From NCBI GenBank assembly GCA_003116975.1, contig BGKB01000088.1, positions 1-64,000 on the forward strand: a stretch of 64,000 nt of DNA, written 5' to 3'. This DNA is from Aurantiochytrium sp. KH105. Its lineage: Eukaryota > Sar > Bigyra > Thraustochytrida > Thraustochytriidae. Shown piece by piece: positions 9,900 to 17,926 of the stretch. The notes below the pieces were generated by a model. That model searched no databases. It was not told where the DNA came from and saw only the letters and a list, made by a program, of their open reading frames with translations. The first letter of the stretch is position 1. Every line of letters starts with the position of its first letter. A program made the position numbers and the translations under genes.

Positions 9900-10762
9900 A
9901 TGGCGATGGCGCGGTCGCTGACACTCGGCGGCGAGGCCGTCGAGCTCGGCGCGCTCATGGCGCAGGGCGCCGAGGCGGTACGTCAGACAGACAGACAGAC
10001 AGCGAGAGGGACTGATCGATCGACTGTCAGACAAACAAACAGAGCAGTCGGCAAGGAAGACGGGCCCGGCAACGCAATGGTGACTAACCAACCCACGTCG
10101 TCGCGTGCGCGCAGAAGCTCTACTCGTGCAGCTACCGAGGCAAGGACGCCGTGGTCAAGGAGCGCATCCCCAAGGCGTACAGGCACCCCGAGTTAGAGGC
10201 ACAGCTAACCAAGTCTCGTTTCACACAAGAAGTTCGCTGCGCAGCTCGCGCCCAAGAGGTGGGCGTCGATACGCCGAATGTGCTGTACTCTGATCCCGTG
10301 CAAGGTATCATCGTCATGGAAAAAATAGACGGTCGCCCACTACGCGAAGTGTTCGACGATGCAGCACTCAAACCCGCCGAGGCCATCGAGCTGGGCCAAG
10401 CTCTGGGCAGAGCTGTCGCCAAGCTACACAATGCAAACATTATTCATGGAGACCTTACAACGTCGAACGCCATGCTGCGCCGCGACGGAGCTCTTGTCTT
10501 GCTCGACTTTGGGCTTTCCAAGGTGGATCTCAGCGCGGAGGAAAAGGCTGTCGACATGTACGTTTTGCAACGAGCCTTTACGTCGACTCACCCCGACACC
10601 GAGGCCGTCTTTGACGAGCTGCTCGCAGCGTATCTGGCTGCGCTTTCCGACGCGGACCGTGAAAAGGTTGCCAAAAAATTCCCCAAGGTCCAGCAACGTG
10701 GGCGCAAGAAGCGTCCGCCTCCCGATGCGGTAGCAGCTACGGCAGCCGCTTCGTCGTCGTAG
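9900..10762 (+). CDS. BUD32: KEOPS/EKC complex atypical kinase Bud32 (TP53RK), two exons
   Basis: Small RIO-like kinase/ATPase of the KEOPS complex, which makes the universal t6A modification at position 37 of ANN-decoding tRNAs. Joining 9900-9977 to 10115-10762 gives 241 residues, the usual family size. Exon 1 encodes the leader ending in QGAEA and exon 2 continues KLYSCSYRG, which rebuilds the family's QGAEA-x-Y start. Key motifs follow: AVVKERIPKAYRHP with the ATP-binding Lys, HGDLTTSNAML as catalytic loop and LLDFGLS as metal-binding loop. The tail has a GRKKR basic patch as in human TP53RK, then an Ala/Ser-rich extension. An in-frame second ATG at 9906 could also be used. The intron is phase 0. 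Confidence 0.95.
9978..10114 (+). other. Spliceosomal intron of BUD32 (137 bp)
   Basis: Donor GCG|GTACGT and acceptor GCGCGCAG|AAG. Removing it restores a continuous conserved Bud32 N terminus in phase 0. A CAGA tetranucleotide array follows the donor closely. Confidence 0.93.
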
Positions 10763-11522
10763 ACCCAAGCACTTGTGATCTTCTCGCGGGTCAAGGATCG
10801 ATTCATTTGCCTGCCAAGTACTTTTCTGCCCAAACAGACAGCAAATTTCCCCGCCCAAATAACGAGCAAAGACTCGGCTCTCGCTTGCTTGTCCCACGAA
10901 AACCCTGGCGGTTCAACCCGACAAAGAACTTCTCGATTCTCAATCTTCTTGTCCTCAACTTCATTTCTTCTCAAACGAAACAAAGTCATTCCTCCCCTCG
11001 CAGTCGCGACAGCATCTCCTCTCTGCCCTGCTCGCCCGCCGTCGCCTAGCCCTTGCTCTCTTCCTCCCTCCCTCACTCCCGCAATTCCTGCCCGCCGGTG
11101 GGGCAGGATCAGCACAGCACTCCGGTGCTTGCTCGCCCCTGCCGAGGAAGGAAGGAGAGGGCCAAGCAAGCGAGCAAGCGGCCTCTCCTCTCCCTCTCCT
11201 CTCCGCATCCTCGCCCGCCGCGGCCGCTCGCAGGCGCGCATCGACCGCGGCGCACCGCGGAGGCCGGCGGCGAGGGCGCGGAGCAGCGGGCGCGGCGCGG
11301 CGCAGCGCGCACGGAGCGCGGCGCGGCGGCGAGCGGCGCTGGCTGCTGCGGCGGCGGGGCAGGCGCGGCGGGGCGAGGGCGGTCGGTCGGTCGGTCGGTC
11401 TCACCATCATCGTCGCCGTCGAGCCCGCGACCCGGGCGCGGCGCCCAGGGCAGCGCGCAGACGGGCGGCGCGGGCGGGCGGCGCGGGCGGGCGGCGGCGG
11501 AGGCGCGGCGACCGCGTGCGGC
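10763..11522. other. Promoter/5' leader region of the tail-anchored protein gene
   Basis: The first 300 bases are AT-rich 3' flank of BUD32; the rest becomes extremely GC-rich (CpG-island-like) towards the next start. It contains a GGTC tetramer array at about 11380-11400. No gene is seen. Confidence 0.5.
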
Positions 11523-13100
11523 ATGGCCGGCGAGGTCCCGGCCGCCGCGGGCGAGCAGGAGCCCCGGCCCGCGGAGCTCGAGACCGCCGCGGCAGAAGAC
11601 GCCGTTACGAAGCTCGAGGAGACGGCCGAGCACCGCGACGACGAACACGACGACGACGAACACGACGATGGCGAGGCTGCCGCGGATGCCGTCGCTGCCA
11701 AGACAGAGGCAGAGGCAGAGACGGAGACAGAGACAGAGGTCGCGGCGCTCGAGGACGGTGAGCAAGCTGAGGGAGAACGAGACGAAGATGACAATGACAA
11801 GGTCGTAGAGGAAGAGCACGAGCACGTCGCGAATGGCGACAACATCGAGAACGTGAACGAGGACAACAAGCGTCACGCGCATCAGCAGTCCAGCAGCGAC
11901 CAGGATGCCAAGCTCTCCGAAGAGACGCACCGCGCTCCGATCGAGGACAACGGCCGCGAAGAAATCGAGGATAAGCGACCAGACCACGATGAAGATGATT
12001 CCGAGCCCGTGGCGAACGTCGCCGCCGCTGCTGATGCTGCTGATGCTGATGTTGGCGATGATGCGGCCCCAACAGCCGAAAGCGCAAGCAGTGGCGCTGG
12101 CACGGATGACGTCGTCGCGGATGATACGGGCGAGCCACAGCCGCAACCGCAGCCGCAGCAGCTCAACGAGAAGACACACAAGCAGGCCGACGAGGTACTG
12201 CACAAACAGTCATTGGCGGGCAGCAGCAGCACGCTGGCTGTCGCCAAAGCAGCCAAGGCAGCAGCAAGTCTGGCCGCTAAGGCAAGCAGTGGCGGTGAGC
12301 AGTCGACCGGCGCGGCGTCCTTGCCGCGTCTGGCACCCAGGGTCCGGGGCGGGTCCTCGCGCCACGGAACCATGCGACCAATGACGTTTGGCGGAACGAG
12401 CAACAAACGCCTCAGCTTGTCGCTGAGGCACCTCGAGGACCACGATTCGCGCCCATGTCCCTCGCCCCGTTTCGAAAAAATACACGAGAATGCCAAGTCA
12501 CGCGAACAGCTTACCTCCACGTTGCAATCTGTTCTGTCTGTGCTCAGCGACGCCCGGCTCGCAAGTGCAAACAATAACCAGTGTACCTTACAAACCGTCG
12601 CGCAGCTCGAGCAATGTTCTCAACAACCATTGTCGCAGGCGCCCGCGGTCCCATTACGCCAGCTCGAAAATGTTGTCAAGCAACGTGCTCATGCTGCACG
12701 AAACGCCTATGGCCTGGTCAAAGGCCTCGACTTGCAGCCGAGGCGAGCGCCTTCCGCGCTTCAGCCGCCGTCGTCGCTACCAGATCCTAAACCTTCCGAG
12801 GCAGTCATTGACGAAACAGCAATCAAGGAGGTCCGTGCTCAGCTCGCCGCGTCGGAAGAGAGGGTCCGCGCACTCGAAAAGAATGCGAGCGTCAGCAAAG
12901 ATGAGACGGCCATCATCGAGGTTCGCGCCCAGCTCGCCGCTTCAGAAAAAAGAGTACGTGCTCTCGAAGAAGAATTGCGTAAAGAGCGCGCCAGCCGTCT
13001 CGAGGCCCTTGCAAAGGAACGTCAGCGCACATTATTGGCCGGAAGTGCGTCCGCCTTCATCACCTTTCTCGCCTTTTTCTTGGCTTCCGAGCCACAATAA
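11523..13100 (+). CDS. Acidic low-complexity, coiled-coil, predicted tail-anchored membrane protein
   Basis: A 525-residue protein I do not recognise. Residues 1-215 are highly acidic and repetitive (AEAETETETEV, DEHDDDEHDDG). Residues about 235-260 are Ala/Lys-rich. A central basic segment (RVRGGSSRHG, NKRLSLSLRHL) follows. Near the end a 30-residue coiled-coil unit is repeated, starting at about residues 430 and 460 (DETAI-x-EVRAQLAASE-x-RVRALE). The last 23 residues hold one hydrophobic helix (LLAGSASAFITFLAFFLAS) with only three residues after it. That is the layout of a tail-anchored protein with its bulk in the cytosol, on ER, mitochondrial outer membrane or Golgi; which membrane cannot be told. 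The start is the first ATG after a GC-rich leader. The 3' end is convergent with the ARMC1-like gene. Confidence 0.75.
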   Translation: MAGEVPAAAGEQEPRPAELETAAAEDAVTKLEETAEHRDDEHDDDEHDDGEAAADAVAAKTEAEAETETETEVAALEDGEQAEGERDEDDNDKVVEEEHEHVANGDNIENVNEDNKRHAHQQSSSDQDAKLSEETHRAPIEDNGREEIEDKRPDHDEDDSEPVANVAAAADAADADVGDDAAPTAESASSGAGTDDVVADDTGEPQPQPQPQQLNEKTHKQADEVLHKQSLAGSSSTLAVAKAAKAAASLAAKASSGGEQSTGAASLPRLAPRVRGGSSRHGTMRPMTFGGTSNKRLSLSLRHLEDHDSRPCPSPRFEKIHENAKSREQLTSTLQSVLSVLSDARLASANNNQCTLQTVAQLEQCSQQPLSQAPAVPLRQLENVVKQRAHAARNAYGLVKGLDLQPRRAPSALQPPSSLPDPKPSEAVIDETAIKEVRAQLAASEERVRALEKNASVSKDETAIIEVRAQLAASEKRVRALEEELRKERASRLEALAKERQRTLLAGSASAFITFLAFFLASEPQ

Positions 13101-13491
13101 GTCCTCCATGTCTTCTTATCGTGAGCTGTGTGATGCATGATAACCATTTCCCGTTGCCCTTGCTTGTGTTTGCTTCTTTCTTTTCTAAATCCCGCCCCCC
13201 ATCCTCCTTCTTTGTTGTTGCCACGTACCGTCCGCGGCTTTTCTTCAAGATTTTTTCTCACCGCCGGGCATCGCCATGGAAGAAGAGAAACAAACTTGTT
13301 TTTCACAGGCACCATGTTTGAAATGTGCTTTCAGTCTTTGGGTCATGAATTGACGCTTGACGACCATTCTGTCATTTGGTTTTCGCAAAAAAAAAAAAGA
13401 GTTTTCAATTTTAGAATAGTAGAATCAAGCAGACAACTACAGGCTTGTCATCTTGCAACGGCATGCACGCGTTCCACCGTGAACAAGAAGT
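13101..13491. other. Convergent 3' intergenic region
   Basis: AT-rich spacer between two converging 3' ends, with an A12 run at about 13387-13398. No gene is seen; it should hold both poly(A) sites. Confidence 0.5.
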
Positions 13492-14577
13492 CTAGTATCC
13501 CATGAGCCATGACGAGGCGTTTGACAATGCGCTGCTCATTTTGCCAATGAGACGCGAGCTTTTTTCGAGCTTTCGCGCCTCCTCCTCCCTACGTTGCTGC
13601 TCAAGTCGGGCTTCCAAACTGCTAAAGCCGTGTCTCGCGAGGCGAGCCCCCTCCTCGCTCAGATCATCATCATAGTCTTCTTCTTCGAGATACTCTGGGT
13701 AATCGTCGTCTTCGACCTCGTCACCGTCAAAGCCACCGTAGCCTTCGTAGTTCTCGCAGTCATCACTGTATTCGTCGCCGTCCTCCTTGGTCTCGGTCAC
13801 ATGCGAGCGCGCGGCGCCCGGCGCAACGACAACCTTGGCCAGATGGCCCGCAAGAGAGAGCGCGCGGACGAGAGCACGCTCCACAATGTCAATCTCGTCG
13901 CGCGTTCCAATGCGAACAAAACCTCGAGACGGGTTTGCTGTGACGGAAATGACGCCCTGGACCTTGATGACGACCGTTTCGACATCGGACCGAACCTCGT
14001 AGTTCTCGAGTCCGTCCATGGCGAGCGTAATGGTCTCTAGCGAGCGGCTGGGCCTTGAAAAGGTGGTCTCACGCCCGGCGCCAAGCCAGTCGTTGTCTCG
14101 CGCACTGGCAAAAGGGTCGCTCTTCTTCTTGCGGACACTATGGCGCCACCCAGACGTGGCATTTGTACAGTCAACATTTTCCACGTCCGCGTTATTTTCC
14201 GCGTCTTCGTCTCCGTCACTGCTCTCTCCACTTGGGTAGCCGCGCACAGGAACGCCGAGGTTAGCAAGAGTACCGCGCGCGAACTCGTCGAGCCTTGGGT
14301 TTTCGTGTGATCGGGTCTTTGCGAGCTTTACGTTTTCCACGAGCGCGGGAAACTCCCGCATCGCCGTCTTGTTCTTCGGGTGGCTCGACAAGAATTGCAG
14401 AGCGCGCGTCGCAATGAGCACCACGTCAATGTCCTCATGCTGCACATACTGCACGAGGCCTGCCAGACACCCTTGCTCCTGCACAATAAAAGGCTGATTG
14501 TCTGGGTCTTGCGCGAGCGTCAGCAGCTGTTTCGCAATGGCTCTGCTGTTTGGGACGTCAATCCCGGCCGTGTCCAT
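13492..14577 (-). CDS. ARMC1: ARMC1-like armadillo/HMA-fold protein
   Basis: A 361-residue protein. The N terminus (about residues 8-75) matches the ARMC1 armadillo segment: a helix with LTLAQDPDNQ, then IVQEQGCLAGLVQYV, then a second helical repeat with ALQFLSSHPKNK. Residues about 180-250 form a heavy-metal-associated-like ferredoxin fold (ITLAMDGLENYEVRSDVE, later VIKVQGVISVT) without the CxxC metal site, again as in ARMC1. The tail is acidic (DGDEVEDDDYPEYLEEEDYDDD) and ends in a helical segment. Animal ARMC1 acts at mitochondria, in distribution and contacts with MIB/MICOS components; that function is carried over by family only. I took the ATG at 14577 because the conserved domain begins a few residues later and the upstream frame is GC-rich non-coding-like. 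It shares a short divergent promoter with the phosphatase gene. Confidence 0.85.
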   Translation of the reverse strand: MDTAGIDVPNSRAIAKQLLTLAQDPDNQPFIVQEQGCLAGLVQYVQHEDIDVVLIATRALQFLSSHPKNKTAMREFPALVENVKLAKTRSHENPRLDEFARGTLANLGVPVRGYPSGESSDGDEDAENNADVENVDCTNATSGWRHSVRKKKSDPFASARDNDWLGAGRETTFSRPSRSLETITLAMDGLENYEVRSDVETVVIKVQGVISVTANPSRGFVRIGTRDEIDIVERALVRALSLAGHLAKVVVAPGAARSHVTETKEDGDEYSDDCENYEGYGGFDGDEVEDDDYPEYLEEEDYDDDLSEEGARLARHGFSSLEARLEQQRREEEARKLEKSSRLIGKMSSALSNASSWLMGY

Positions 14578-15112
14578 GGTGTCCTGCCCTGCGCTTCCCT
14601 GCGCTATGCCTTGTACGCTGTTTCCTCCGTCCCTCTGCTCTGCTCTTCTCTGCTCTGCTCTACCCTGCCCGCACGGCGCGGCACACGCGCGCGTCGGCGA
14701 GTGCTCGTTTCCTTTCCCTGCAATGCGGTTCTGGCCCCCCAGCCCGCTCACCTCACCGACAACTTCTCCAAAGAAAGGCCAGACTACAGGCAGGAGGAGA
14801 CGCGGGCTCTTTATATGTTCTTGCAGTGCTGGCGCGGGTCTGTCGCTCTCCAGAGCAGGCAAATGCACGTCGCGCCCGTCCGTGCTCGCTCGCTCTCTCT
14901 CTTGCGCTGCGTCCCATGCCGCGCGCTGCGCGGAGTGGGGCAAGAAACGGCGCCCCAAACGGTGTGCACCGCCGAGTTCTGGCCCAAGCGCACGGACGCG
15001 TCGCGCCGGGCCGTTTGGGTCGCTTTAGTTTTGGATTTGCAAAAAAAAAAAAAAAAAGTGGAAAAATTATCCCAAAACAGGAAAACGCGCACAGAGACCG
15101 ACCGTCAAGCTC
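14578..15112. promoter_or_regulatory. Divergent promoter region between ARMC1-like and BPNT-like genes
   Basis: A 535-bp spacer between two start codons. It holds a CTCTG pentamer array (about 14632-14668; on the ARMC1 sense strand it reads GAGCA), a CTTTATATG TATA-like element near 14809 and a run of about 16 A near 15041-15056. Confidence 0.6.
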
Positions 15113-16372
15113 ATGGCGGCCGCAGGTGGCGAGATGGGGCGCTTTGGCAGGGCGCTTCAGGCAACCAAGCTAGCATGGTACGTGCGCCGCGAGTGGCAAC
15201 CATTTCTTCCTCAACAGAGTGACTGACTGACTGACCGACTGACTGACGCCTTGTCGCGCAGCGACCAACTGGCGCCTCTCGTGCGCGAGCTGTATAAGAG
15301 CGCAGGCACGCTCAACGAGCTCAAAGCAGACGATAGCGTCTTTACCGTAGCCGATGGCCTTGTTCAGGATCTGCTGACGCGCGGACTCTTGCGCAACGGC
15401 GAGGGCTTCAAGGCCATTGTCGGCGAGGAAGACGCGACGAGCACAAACTTGCAGACCCGACCCTATACGGTGTCAGGGCTTCAAGTTCCAGAGCAGCTTT
15501 TTGAGCGCATTGAGCGCACACGGGATGCCGTGCAACTTCTCGGTCGCGAGCTTAGCGCCGCGGGTGACGCATCAACTTATAGCGATTGCACCGTCTTCAT
15601 TGACCCGATTGATGGCACCCGAGAGTTCTCCACCAACCTCGGCGAGCAATGCACCATTCTTGTCGGTTTTGCGGTAGGCGGACGCCCGACTGCAGGTCTC
15701 ATGTACAGGCCGATTCCCGATCCGACATCCTGGGCGCTCGGTTGCAAGGAAGAGGGTCTCTTTGACGCTTGCTTGGACGAAAGTGCCAGCGTTCGCACCA
15801 CGACCTCGGCGACCAACTCCCGCGGCCTGCTCACATCAAACGGGCATATTTCACCCTTTCTGGAGCAAATCATCAAGGACATTGCGGAGCAAAATGACGC
15901 AACTGCTGCCGATACAAGTGAGCTTCGCGTTCGCGCGGGAGGCGTGGGCAACAAGCTCATGAATCTCCTCGAGCACAAGGGCATGTTTTACATTCAAGAT
16001 CGTGGGGTCTCGCGCTGGGATACTTGCGCGCCACAGGCCGTCATTGAGGCCCGTGGCGGTCTCCTCGTCAAGCTGTCCTGTCTCCTCGGGGCCGGCAGTC
16101 TCGAGTCCTACACGTACGAAAAGACCTCCACAAACCTTGATCTCAATACTGACTTTCCTGTAGAGCTCGGCAAATACAACCTTCGCAAGGACGCCGACGC
16201 CAAGGGGTCCTGCGCCGACCCACAGGCACAGGCGGCCGCCGTTAACGCTTACTCGAATATCTGCGGCTTCCTCGCGCTCGACGCCAAGACCGCTACTGAT
16301 TCGACGCAGTTGCAGAGCGTTGTGGACTTGGTACGTGCTGCTGCCGCAAAGGCATCGCCCACATTTACCTAG
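15113..16372 (+). CDS. Inositol monophosphatase-superfamily enzyme, probable 3'(2'),5'-bisphosphate nucleotidase-like, two exons
   Basis: Joining 15113-15177 to 15262-16372 gives 391 residues in frame (the split codon TG|C is Cys22). It is a lithium-sensitive-type, Mg2+-dependent phosphatase of the FIG superfamily: metal-binding Glu in VGEED near residue 76, the hallmark DPIDGTREF near 136 and the WDTCAPQAVIEARGG signature near 274. The N-terminal helix region (LVRELYKSAG) also fits. The family includes inositol monophosphatase, IPP1 and BPNT/SAL1, which clears 3'-phosphoadenosine 5'-phosphate in sulfate assimilation. Length and the spacing between the GEED and DPIDGT motifs favour the BPNT/IPP1 branch, but the substrate cannot be fixed from motifs. 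No signal peptide is evident, so it is probably cytosolic. Confidence 0.88.
15178..15261 (+). other. Spliceosomal intron of the BPNT-like gene (84 bp)
   Basis: Donor CATG|GTACGT and acceptor GTCGCGCAG|CGAC. Splicing joins exon 1 to the conserved N-terminal helix in phase 2. It contains a GACT tetranucleotide array just before the acceptor. Confidence 0.9.
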
Positions 16373-17254
16373 ACCTGGTCGATCAACATACATATCATCG
16401 TTGAGCCGCGTGAATTGAGGGCGTCTTTGCTGCGATGTCTATCCTTTTGACAATGGTGCCGCCGCCTTATCCTCGGACGACCTGTAACAACGCCATCGAA
16501 CCGCACACCATGCGGCTCTGTACCATGGATCAACCGTCAGACTTTTATGCGCGCATCGTACACACGCAAATGCTCGCTGCCACACATCTCTTTTGCTCAC
16601 ACACTCATACTCTGGACAAGGTTGGGAAGTGCAGTAGACGGGCTGCATCGGACAAAAGAGTGCCCAGACCTGCGAGCAGACCCCTTGAGATCAGCATGTA
16701 CTTTCGTCAAGCAGCTGCGAGCGCCGAACTCGAATACGACTCAACATTATCCCCACTCCGCTCCCGTGCAAAGAACGAAAAATCCCAGCAAGTACTTTCG
16801 TCAAGCAGCTGCGAGAGCCGAACTCGAATACGACTCAACATTCTCCCCACTCCGCTCCCGTGCAAAGAACGAAAAACCCCTGGCATCGATCTTTGTTTTG
16901 GTAGTTTTTTTTGAACTCATGAGGTGATATCACAGAGGTTTTGTAAGAAAAACAAAGTGAATCTTGTTTCCAGGTTGTGGAGACCCAGTGTGCCAAGGAC
17001 GCAGACGACAATTCGGTAAAGTTGACACGATTGAGATGCCAATTTTTTTCACAGTTTACAAAGATTGGTTGGTTTGGATCATGGCAGCATAACAAAAGTA
17101 GAATGCAAACGCCTGGTCGCTGCAGCAAGACCTTGTCGCTTGAGATCCACAAGTACGTTGCGCGCACGCGTTAGTCATGCGACATACACGGATGACATAT
17201 AGGTTTGCGTCCCGAGAGAAACTCGCAAGGGTAAGAAGAAGGGCTGCCTCCTGC
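16373..17254. other. Convergent intergenic region with a tandem duplication
   Basis: Lies between the 3' ends of the phosphatase and cenH3 genes. No gene is seen. Its main feature is a 94-bp direct duplication near 16698; the right half is AT-rich. Confidence 0.5.
16698..16880. repeat. Two-copy 94-bp tandem duplication
   Basis: A unit beginning GTACTTTCGTCAAGCAGCTG starts at 16698 and again at 16792; the two copies differ at only a few positions. Confidence 0.9.
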
Positions 17255-17926
17255 TTAGTCTCCACGAATGCGACGTGCAAGCTGAATGTCCCGCACCATG
17301 AGCGTAACGCGCTTGGCATGCAAGGCACACAGGTTTGCGTCTTGAAAGACGCTTACAAGGTACGCCTCGGCGGCCTCCTGAAGCGCGGTGAGCGCCTCGG
17401 ACTGCCAGCGGAAGTCTTGCGACTGCGTGTATCGCTCCGTTTCCTCCTTTACGACGCGTGCAAAGGGGAGCTTCTGAATGAGCAAGTTCGTACTCTTTTG
17501 GTACCGTTTGATTTCCTTGAGCGCGCGTTCTCCGGGCCGCAAGCGCTGCACGACGCCAGGGGCCCCGTTTCGTCGTGGGGTCGCGCTTTTGCGTCTCTTG
17601 CGTAGCGACTGCACTCCCGACGAGAGCATGCGGCCGTACTTGGCGCGGCGCCCGCTTCCACTGCGCGCCGAGAGGCTGCTGGCGCCACTGGCGAGGCTGC
17701 GGAAGCCGCTCTGCGCGCTCTGCGCGCTCGCGGGCCCGCTGCGCACGCTCCCGGGCCCGCTGCGCGGCGTCGCCGTTGCATCGCGACGCACTCGCGTGGG
17801 CGTGCGCACGAGGCGTCTCTCTTCTTCCTCCTCCTCCCCCTCGCTGTCGGCCTCTGCTGCGCGGCCGCGGCTCCGTCCTGCTGCCGCCGCCTCGCCCGCG
17901 CGCCCGACTGCGCCCCGCGACGCCAT
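17255..17926 (-). CDS. CENPA: Centromeric histone H3 variant (CENP-A/cenH3)
   Basis: A 223-residue protein whose last 90 or so residues are a histone H3 fold: [65 protein letters not shown]. Several points separate it from canonical H3. Loop 1 is two residues longer (TQSQDFRWQ; the H3 counterpart is FKTDLRFQ), and it has the Trp found in CENP-A. The 110-residue N-terminal tail is long, Ser/Arg/Gly-rich with an acidic stretch (EGEEEEEE), and lacks the ARTKQTARKS tail. CENP-A replaces H3 in centromeric nucleosomes and recruits the kinetochore. The start is the first ATG of the frame. As expected for a variant histone, it is single-copy here and not paired with H4. Confusion with another divergent H3 variant is possible but the loop-1 length argues against it. 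Confidence 0.9.
   Translation of the reverse strand: MASRGAVGRAGEAAAAGRSRGRAAEADSEGEEEEEERRLVRTPTRVRRDATATPRSGPGSVRSGPASAQSAQSGFRSLASGASSLSARSGSGRRAKYGRMLSSGVQSLRKRRKSATPRRNGAPGVVQRLRPGERALKEIKRYQKSTNLLIQKLPFARVVKEETERYTQSQDFRWQSEALTALQEAAEAYLVSVFQDANLCALHAKRVTLMVRDIQLARRIRGD

Noticed and set aside
14578-14958. Longer ARMC1-like protein starting at 14958
   Set aside because: The extension is low-complexity promoter sequence containing the pentamer array; the conserved domain starts at the ATG at 14577.
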